Source: CAVVSD01 sp963757125
GTDB taxonomy: Bacteria > Actinomycetota > Thermoleophilia > Solirubrobacterales > Solirubrobacteraceae
Assembly (NCBI GenBank): GCA_963757125.1
Contig: CAVWQP010000007.1
Location: forward strand, 1 to 25,427
Length of the DNA: 25,427 nucleotides
Direction: 5' to 3'
Of the stretch, positions 20,383 to 25,427 are shown in pieces. A program made the position numbers and the translations under genes. The notes beneath the pieces were generated by a model that was given only the letters and a program-made list of their open reading frames with translations, was not told the DNA's origin and did no database searches. Each line of letters begins with the position of its first letter. Within the stretch, counting starts at the first letter, position 1.

Positions 20383-20685
20383 GTGGACCCCGATCCCGAA
20401 CCGACCCGCGACGAGGACATCAGCGCGCTCGTGTCGCGCCTCTCGCGCCCAAATCGCACGGGGCGCAGGGTCATCGAGCGCGCCGCCATCATGGCCGAGG
20501 GCTCCAGGTCGGGGGCGATCCTGACCTGGCTCGAGGACGCCTCGTGGACGCCGGAGGAGCGCGTCGCGAGCACCGCCTACCGCGGCGGCGCCGGACTGCA
20601 CGGCGCGCGCAGTGAGTTCGAGCGCGGCGACACGCGCAAGCAGGCCCCGCAGCGGTACGTGTCGCCGCCGACCGACGCCGCCTGA
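20383..20685 (+). CDS. Hypothetical 100-residue protein
   Basis: Not recognised. The N-terminal half is acidic (D-P-D-P-E-P-T-R-D-E-D-I), and the middle has an ordered helical stretch, R-R-V-I-E-R-A-A-I-M-A-E-G, then A-I-L-T-W-L-E-D-A. The C-terminus is polar and basic and probably disordered. No signal peptide or membrane segment. Start GTG 20383 is favoured by TACGAT 6 bases upstream; GTG 20365, which overlaps the hydrolase stop as GTGA, is the alternative and would add six residues. It sits between the hydrolase and the FAD oxidase, same strand. Codon use resembles its neighbours, so it is probably real. Confidence 0.62.
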   Translation: MDPDPEPTRDEDISALVSRLSRPNRTGRRVIERAAIMAEGSRSGAILTWLEDASWTPEERVASTAYRGGAGLHGARSEFERGDTRKQAPQRYVSPPTDAA

Positions 20686-20705
20686 GGCGCACCCGCCGGA
20701 GGACG

Positions 20706-21863
20706 GTGCGGACCCGGCCCGCCGACACGCTCCCTCCCGACGCGCAGGTCGTCGTGGTCGGCGGCGGGATCGTCGGGGCCGCCATCGCGTTCCATCTCGC
20801 CCGGGCGGGGATCACCGACGTCGTGGTCGTCGAGCGCGGCGACCTCGCCGCGGCGGCGTCGGGCAAGCCGATCGGCGGCCTGCGGGCGCAGTTCTCCGAC
20901 CGTCTCAACGCGCGGCTCGCCCTGCGGAGCCTCGAGCTCTACGCCGAGCTCGGCGCGGAGATGGATCACCGGCGCGTCGGCTACCTGTTCCTCCTGCGCG
21001 AGGCAGCGGACGTCGCCCGCTTCGAGGCGGGCGTCGCGCTGCAGAACGACGTGGGCATCCCGAGCGTCATGCTCGACGCCGCCGAGGCGCGGGCGCGCTG
21101 CCCCGCTATCGACCCCGCGGCGTTCGTCGCGGCGGCCTGGTGCCCCATCGACGGGCACGCGCGCCCGCAGGAGGCCGCGTGGGCGTACGCCGGCGACGCG
21201 CGGCAGCGCGGCGCGCGGTTCGTGACCGGCTGCGCCGTGACCGGCATCGACGTCCGCGGCGGCGAGATCGCGTCCGTGGGGACGACGCAGGGCACCGTGC
21301 GCACGTCGACGGTCGTGTGCGCCGCGGGCGCGTGGTCGCGCGAGATCGGAGCGATGGCGGGCGTGGAACTCGACGTCACGCCCGTGCGGCGCCAGATCGC
21401 GCTGACCGGCCCGACGCCGCTCTCGACGCCGGACCTGCCGTTCACCATCGACTTCAGCAGCACCTTCTACTTCCACGGCGCCGGCGACGGGCTGCTGCTC
21501 GGCATGTCGGACCCCACGGAGGTGCCGGGCCTCGACGCCTCCTACGCGCCGTCCTGGGAGTCGGCGTTGCGGAAGGCCGCCGGACGCTGCGCGCCCGGGC
21601 TGGCGGACCTCGCGATCACGGAGGGCTGGGCCGGGCTCTACGAGAACACGCCGGACGCCAGCGCCCTCATCGGCGAGTCGCCCGACGTGGGGCGGTTCCT
21701 GTACGCGACGGGCTTCTCGGGGCACGGCTTCTGCCAGGCGCCGGCGACCGGCGAGATCGTCGCCGACCTCGTCCTCGGCCGCGAGCCGTTCGTCGACGTC
21801 GCGCCCCTGCGCGCCGAGCGCTTCGCGGAGCGATCGCCCATCGCCGAGGCCAACATCGTCTGA
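20706..21863 (+). CDS. DAO-family FAD-dependent oxidoreductase (pipecolate/sarcosine oxidase-like)
   Basis: A complete 385-residue flavoenzyme of the glycine/D-amino-acid oxidase family. Motifs: V-V-V-V-G-G-G-I-V-G-A-A (15-26), V-V-E-R-G for the ribose-binding acid, G-G-L-R-A-Q-F near the flavin, C-A-A-G-A-W-S-R in mid-protein, and the C-terminal G-L-Y-E-N-T-P-D with T-G-F-S-G-H-G-F-C-Q-A-P. It oxidises a secondary or primary amine to an imine, reducing oxygen or a quinone. The ALDH7-type gene follows after 9 bases. In Pseudomonas a comparable pair (amaA-amaB) turns pipecolate into aminoadipate, so pipecolate is a reasonable substrate; the sequence alone does not prove it. GTG 20706 follows GGAGGA very closely. 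Confidence 0.87.
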   Translation: MRTRPADTLPPDAQVVVVGGGIVGAAIAFHLARAGITDVVVVERGDLAAAASGKPIGGLRAQFSDRLNARLALRSLELYAELGAEMDHRRVGYLFLLREAADVARFEAGVALQNDVGIPSVMLDAAEARARCPAIDPAAFVAAAWCPIDGHARPQEAAWAYAGDARQRGARFVTGCAVTGIDVRGGEIASVGTTQGTVRTSTVVCAAGAWSREIGAMAGVELDVTPVRRQIALTGPTPLSTPDLPFTIDFSSTFYFHGAGDGLLLGMSDPTEVPGLDASYAPSWESALRKAAGRCAPGLADLAITEGWAGLYENTPDASALIGESPDVGRFLYATGFSGHGFCQAPATGEIVADLVLGREPFVDVAPLRAERFAERSPIAEANIV

Positions 21864-21872
21864 GGAGACCGG

Positions 21873-23399
21873 ATGACGCTGACGACCACGTCCACCGAGG
21901 AGCTGCGCACGCGGGCCCGCGACGCGCTGCGGCGTTGCGGGGCGCAGCTCGATGACGCCCCGTCGCCATCGGTCACTGCCCGCTCGCCGATCACCGGCGA
22001 GGACCTGTTCGCGGTCGCGTCCGTCGATCGCGACGGGGTCCTGGCGGCCGTGGCGGCGGCACGCGAGGCGTTCGACGCATGGCGCGCCGTGCCCGCGCCG
22101 GTGCGCGGTGCCCTCGTGAAGCGCTGGGCCGAGCTCCTGACCGAGCACAAGGGCGACATCGCCGACCTCATCACGATCGAGGTGGGCAAGATCCGCTCCG
22201 AGGCGCTCGGCGAGGCCCAGGAGATGATCGACGTCTGCGACTTCGCGGTCGGCCTGTCGCGCCAGCTCGACGGCCGGACGATGCCGTCCGAGCGCCCGGG
22301 CCACCGCCTCATGGAGACGTGGCACCCACTCGGCGTCGTGGGCGTCATCAGCGCCTTCAACTTCCCCGCGGCGGTGTGGAGCTGGAACACCGCGGTCGCG
22401 CTCGTCTGCGGCGACACCGTCGTGTGGAAGCCGTCGCCCGCGGGCGCGCTGACGGCGATGGCGTGCAGCGCGCTGCTCGACCGGGCGGCCGCGGACTGCG
22501 GCGCGCCGGCCGACCTGAGCGTCCTGGCGATCGCGGATGCCGATGCAGCGCAGGCGCTGGTCGACAGCCCGGATGTCGCGCTCCTGAGCGCGACCGGCTC
22601 GGAGCGGATGGGCGCGGCGGTCGCGCCGAGGATCGCGGCGCGCTTCGGCCGGGCGCTGCTCGAGCTCGGCGGCAACAACGCGGCGGTCGTCGCGCCCTCG
22701 GCCGATCTCGAGCTCGCCGCGCGCGGGATCACGTTCGCGGCGGCGGGCACCGCGGGCCAGCGCTGCACGTCGATGCGGCGGCTCATCGTGCACGAGGACG
22801 TCGCCGACGCGCTCGTCGGGCGGCTCGCGGAGATCTTCGGGTCCCTGCAGGTCGGCGACCCGTTCGACGACGGGACGCTCGTCGGGCCGCTCATCGACGT
22901 CCGCGCGCACGAGGCGATGGTCGCCGCGCTGCACCGCGCCGTCGCCGACGGCGGCGAGATCGTCGTCGGGGGCGCGCGCCGCGACACCGCGCCGGACGCT
23001 GTCTACGTCGAGCCGGCGATCGTGCGGATGCCGGCTCAGACGGAGATCGTGCGCACCGAGACCTTCGCGCCGATCCTCTACGTCATGACGTACCGCGAGC
23101 TCGACGAGGCCATCGCGCTGCACAACGGCGTCCCGCAGGGCCTGTCGTCGAGCATCTTCACGCGCGACCAGCGCGAGGCGGAGCGGTTCATCGCGGCGGA
23201 CGGCTCGGACTGCGGGATCGTGAACGTCAACATCGGGACCTCCGGCGCGGAGATCGGCGGGGCCTTCGGTGGCGAGAAGACAACCGGCGGAGGGCGCGAG
23301 TCGGGCTCGGACGCATGGCGCGCATACATGCGCCGCGCCACGAACACGATCAACTTCTCTGACGAGCTCCCACTGGCTCAGGGTGTGAGCTTCGGATAG
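21873..23399 (+). CDS. amaB: ALDH7-type aldehyde dehydrogenase (piperideine-6-carboxylate / aminoadipate semialdehyde dehydrogenase)
   Basis: A complete 508-residue aldehyde dehydrogenase. Active-site residues: Asn163 in A-F-N-F-P, Glu264 in L-E-L-G-G-N-N-A and the nucleophile Cys298 in G-Q-R-C-T-S-M-R-R-L. The C-terminus has the long antiquitin signature: T-S-G-A-E-I-G-G-A-F-G-G-E-K, T-G-G-G-R-E-S-G-S-D-A-W, Y-M-R-R and L-P-L-A-Q-G, almost as in human ALDH7A1. It oxidises 2-aminoadipate semialdehyde (the open form of piperideine-6-carboxylate) to 2-aminoadipate with NAD+, in lysine and pipecolate breakdown. AGGAGA lies before ATG 21873, and the FAD oxidase gene ends 9 bases earlier, supporting a joint pathway. 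The symbol is by analogy with Pseudomonas. Confidence 0.92.
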   Translation: MTLTTTSTEELRTRARDALRRCGAQLDDAPSPSVTARSPITGEDLFAVASVDRDGVLAAVAAAREAFDAWRAVPAPVRGALVKRWAELLTEHKGDIADLITIEVGKIRSEALGEAQEMIDVCDFAVGLSRQLDGRTMPSERPGHRLMETWHPLGVVGVISAFNFPAAVWSWNTAVALVCGDTVVWKPSPAGALTAMACSALLDRAAADCGAPADLSVLAIADADAAQALVDSPDVALLSATGSERMGAAVAPRIAARFGRALLELGGNNAAVVAPSADLELAARGITFAAAGTAGQRCTSMRRLIVHEDVADALVGRLAEIFGSLQVGDPFDDGTLVGPLIDVRAHEAMVAALHRAVADGGEIVVGGARRDTAPDAVYVEPAIVRMPAQTEIVRTETFAPILYVMTYRELDEAIALHNGVPQGLSSSIFTRDQREAERFIAADGSDCGIVNVNIGTSGAEIGGAFGGEKTTGGGRESGSDAWRAYMRRATNTINFSDELPLAQGVSFG

Positions 23400-23566
23400 G
23401 CGCCCTCCCGCGCGTGATCCGATGCATGCCCCCGGCGATGAGACCATCCGAGCGGCCACGCGCCCAGACCGGAAATCGGAGCCTCCGCGGGTGTACGAAC
23501 GCCGAGCCGCCAACTCCTGCGCATCGCGTACGGTCATGAGGCCAATCCGGGGACTGGGAGAGCAGC
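23400..23566. other. Intergenic region with candidate promoter of PPOX/molybdenum hydroxylase operon
   Basis: The longest gene-free stretch of the window. No convincing ORF, RNA structure or repeat was seen. A TACGGT hexamer (23529-23534) is a possible -10 element that would give a leader of about 26 bases. A clear ribosome site, GGGAGAG, precedes ATG 23567. No good -35 was found. Confidence 0.4.
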
Positions 23567-24210
23567 ATGAGCACCGCCCAGCAGCACCTTGTGACCAGCC
23601 AGAACGAGATCACCGAGCTGTACGGCGCGCCCGACGAGGCGGTCAAGGTCAAGGCGATCCCGCACCTCGACGAGCACTGCAGGGCGTTCATCGCGCTCTC
23701 GCCGTTCGTCGCCGTCGCGACGGTCGGCGACGACGGGACGTGCGACGCGTCCCCCGGGGTGGTGTCCCCGGCTTCTGCGACGTCGTCGGCCCGGGCACCC
23801 TCGTGCTGCCCGACGAGCCGGGCAATCGGCGGCTCGACACCGTCCGCAACATCGTCGCCACCGGGCGGATCGGGCTCCTGTTCATGATCCCCGGCATGCG
23901 CGAGACACTCCGCGTGAACGGGCGGGCCACGATCTCCCGCGACCCCGAGCTCCTCGAGCGCTACCGCAACGGGCGCAAGCCGCCGATCGCCGCGATCGTC
24001 GTCGAGACCGACGAGGCGTACCTGCACTGCGCGAAGGCGTTCATCCGGTCGAAGCTCTGGGAGCCGTCGGCCTGGCCCGAGCGCGACGGGCTCGCGCCCC
24101 CCGCCCGCATCTGGCGCGACCACATGGCGCTGGCCGACATGAGCGTCGAGGACATCGAGGCGTACGTCGAGGACGACTACGCGAACAACCTGCGCTGGGG
24201 AGATCGTTGA
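23567..24210 (+). pseudogene. FMN-dependent PPOX-type flavoprotein (MSMEG_1061/DR2398-like), one frameshift
   Basis: From ATG 23567 the split-barrel flavoprotein begins with A-I-P-H-L-D-E-H-C-R-A-F-I and F-V-A-V-A-T-V-G-D-D-G-T-C-D-A-S-P. The homologous protein then continues in another frame from about base 23755: R-G-G-V-P-G-F, V-L-P-D-E-P-G-N-R-R-L-D-T, I-G-L-L-F-M-I-P-G, and E-A-Y-L-H-C-A-K-A-F-I-R-S. Adding one C to the run CCCCCGGGG (23751-23759) restores S-P-R-G-G and a full protein of about 214 residues. That pattern suggests a homopolymer sequencing error. Family members bind FMN; substrates are unknown. Its stop overlaps the next start as TTGA. Confidence 0.82.
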
Positions 24211-24981
24211 ACGCGGACGTCGTCTTCGCCGACTCGACGGAGGACGCGGTCGAGCGGCTCGCGGCCGCGGGAACCGACGGGGCCCCGCTCGCGGGCGGCA
24301 CCTGGATCATGCGGGCGACCCTGCGCGGAGACGCGCACCCGCCGCTCTACGTCTCGCTGGACCGCATCCCCGGCCTGCGGGAGGTCGCGATCGACGACGG
24401 GACCGTGCGGATCGGCGCGGGTGCGACGCACGCGCAGATCGCCGCGGCGCTCGCCGGCGAGCCGCGGCTGCGCGGCCTGCACGACGCGGCCGCGCGCTCC
24501 GCGAACCCGGCCGTCCGCGCCCACGCGACCGTCGGCGGCGCGGTGGCGACGGCGGCGTTCCCGGCGTCCGACCTCGTCCCGGCGCTGCTCGCGCTCGACG
24601 CCACCGTGACGGTCGCGACGACCGCGGGCACCGAGGAGGTCGCGCTGGAGGACCTGCGGCCGGTGCCGGGCTCGCTCGTCACCGGCGTGACCGCGACGGT
24701 GCCGCGCCGCTCCGCGCACGCGCGCCTGACGCTGCGCAAGGCCGGCGACTACCCGGTTGCGATCGCCAGCCTCGCGGAGGACGACGACGGCCTGCGCGTC
24801 GCGATCGGCTCGGTCGAGGCGACGCCGCGCCGCTGGCGCCGGGGAGACCGGCGACCCGGTCGCCGCCGCCCGCGCGCACGCCGGCGAGCTGACGCCCCGC
24901 GACGGCGTCGAGGCACCCGGCTGGTACCGGGTTCACGTGCTCCCGACGCTGCTCGCGCGCGCCCTCGAGGCGATGGCGTGA
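24207..24981 (+). pseudogene. FAD-binding (medium) subunit of xanthine dehydrogenase-family molybdenum hydroxylase, one frameshift
   Basis: TTG 24207 overlaps the previous TGA. The first part has the FAD-binding P-L-A-G-G-T-W-I-M, V-R-I-G-A-G-A-T-H-A-Q-I, H-A-T-V-G-G-A-V-A-T-A and D-L-V-P-A-L-L-A-L-D-A, all typical of CoxM/XdhB-type subunits. The C-terminal part continues in another frame from about 24838 (A-G-E-T-G-D-P-V-A-A-A, then Y-R-V-H-V-L-P-T-L-L-A-R-A-L) to TGA 24979-24981. Several residues seem to be missing at the junction, so more than one base is affected. In the intact enzyme this subunit passes electrons from the iron-sulfur subunit to NAD+ or another acceptor. The stop overlaps the 2Fe-2S gene as GTGA. 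Confidence 0.82.
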
Positions 24982-25427
24982 TCGCGTTCACGGTCAACGG
25001 GCAGGAGCGGACCGTCGACGCGCCCCACTCACCCCGCTGTCGACGGTGCTGCGCGAGCGGCTGCACCTCGCCGGGACGAAGGTCGCGTGCGAGGAGGGGT
25101 TTTACGGCGCTGCACGGTGCTCGTCGACGACAAGCCCGCGACGTGGTGCCTCGTCCCGCTCGCCCACGTCGAGGGGCGCTCCGTCCGCACGGTGGAGTCG
25201 CTCGCCGACGGCGACGGTTCTATCCCGCTCCCGGCGGCGATGCAGGCCAAACAAGCGCCGTCCAGTGCCCGCATGTGCTTCCAGGGCGTCCTTCATGTCA
25301 CTCACCCGCACTGCTCGCGCGCCATCCGGCGCCCGGCGGGGGCCCATCCGCGACACGCTCGTGCACTCCTCCGCTGCACAGGCTACAGCAGATCGTCGAG
25401 GCTGCCCTGGCGGCCGGGAAGGAGCCC
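24978..25427 (+). pseudogene. (2Fe-2S)-binding small subunit of molybdenum hydroxylase, many frameshifts, runs off window end
   Basis: GTG 24978 starts M-I-A-F-T-V-N-G-Q-E-R-T-V-D-A-P, the usual N-terminus of CoxS/XdhC-type subunits. Homology then jumps between frames: L-S-T-V-L-R-E-R-L-H-L-A-G-T-K-V-A-C-E-E-G from 25028, C-T-V-L-V-D-D-K-P-A and L-A-H-V-E-G-R-S-V from 25111, M-C-F near 25273, I-R-D-T-L-V-H-S-S near 25345, C-T-G-Y, and finally I-V-E-A-A-L-A-A-G-K-E-P at the end. Both expected cluster-binding regions are recognisable, but several cysteines fall out of frame. At least five indels occur in about 400 bases, far more than elsewhere, which points to poor sequence near a contig end rather than evolution. 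The large molybdopterin subunit would lie beyond the window. Confidence 0.78.

Noticed and set aside
17827..20685. One 952-codon plus-strand open frame
   Set aside because: It runs antisense to the methyltransferase-like gene and out of frame through the hydrolase; only its last 100 codons (20383-20685) look like a real protein.
20577..23537. Very long open frame on the minus strand (986 codons) opposite the FAD oxidase and aldehyde dehydrogenase
   Set aside because: Its translation is a low-complexity mix rich in R, A, D and V without any fold; it mirrors the third-position GC of the real plus-strand genes.
1..25427. tRNA, rRNA, CRISPR, phage or transposase signals
   Set aside because: No cloverleaf, regular repeat-spacer pattern, integrase or transposase motif was found by eye on either strand.

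Overview
This is a GC-rich bacterial window. Its content points to a soil actinobacterium, most likely class Thermoleophilia (Solirubrobacterales-like): F420-dependent enzymes (luciferase-like oxidoreductases and PPOX flavoproteins), GntR and ArsR regulators, many GTG starts, and promoters that place a TANNNT hexamer 6-8 bases before a start codon. This placement is inferred; no 16S rRNA or housekeeping marker is present. No tRNA, rRNA, CRISPR array, insertion sequence or phage gene was seen. No gene-free stretch exceeds 300 bases; the longest is 23400-23566. Layout: (1) 1-3199, plus strand: a tightly coupled operon with the end of an F420 luciferase-like oxidoreductase, an F420 PPOX protein (frameshifted), an unknown 79-residue protein, a gluconate-2-dehydrogenase-subunit-3-like protein and its GMC flavoprotein partner. 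(2) 3201-5822, minus strand: SDR dehydrogenase, GST-fold protein, a second luciferase-like oxidoreductase and a small membrane protein. (3) 5898-6959, plus: an ArsR winged-helix remnant running in frame into an NmrA-like NAD(P)-binding protein. (4) 6960-9774, minus: a four-gene operon of PiT phosphate transporter, 78-residue membrane protein, catalytically degenerate HAD protein and CorA magnesium channel. (5) 9857-10333, plus: a DUF3291-like protein. (6) 10335-14570, minus: a meta-cleavage operon (alpha/beta hydrolase, catechol 2,3-dioxygenase, 2-keto-4-pentenoate hydratase), then an atypical NRAMP transporter with its own promoter and a 9-codon leader ORF. (7) 14638-15360, plus: a divergent GntR/FCD regulator, with an inverted repeat between the two starts. 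(8) 15374-17754: ArsR regulator (minus) divergent from an ABC1/UbiB-family kinase-like protein (plus). (9) 17755-18921, minus: a MetE-C-terminal-like methyltransferase, divergent from a truncated GST, an alpha/beta hydrolase and a small unknown protein. (10) 20706-23399, plus: a DAO-type FAD oxidase and an ALDH7/antiquitin-type aldehyde dehydrogenase, a likely pipecolate/lysine catabolic pair. (11) 23567-25427, plus: an FMN PPOX protein, then the FAD and 2Fe-2S subunits of a molybdenum hydroxylase, all with frameshifts that become very dense in the last 400 bases. Functionally the window is mainly oxidative catabolism (aromatic ring cleavage, lysine-type amino acid oxidation, GMC alcohol/sugar oxidation, molybdenum hydroxylase) with metal and phosphate transport. 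The best candidates for new biology are the PiT/small membrane protein/pseudo-HAD/CorA operon with a GTTC-rich upstream region, and the leaderless mini-ORF before the NRAMP gene. Frameshifts at both ends look more like sequence errors than gene decay.
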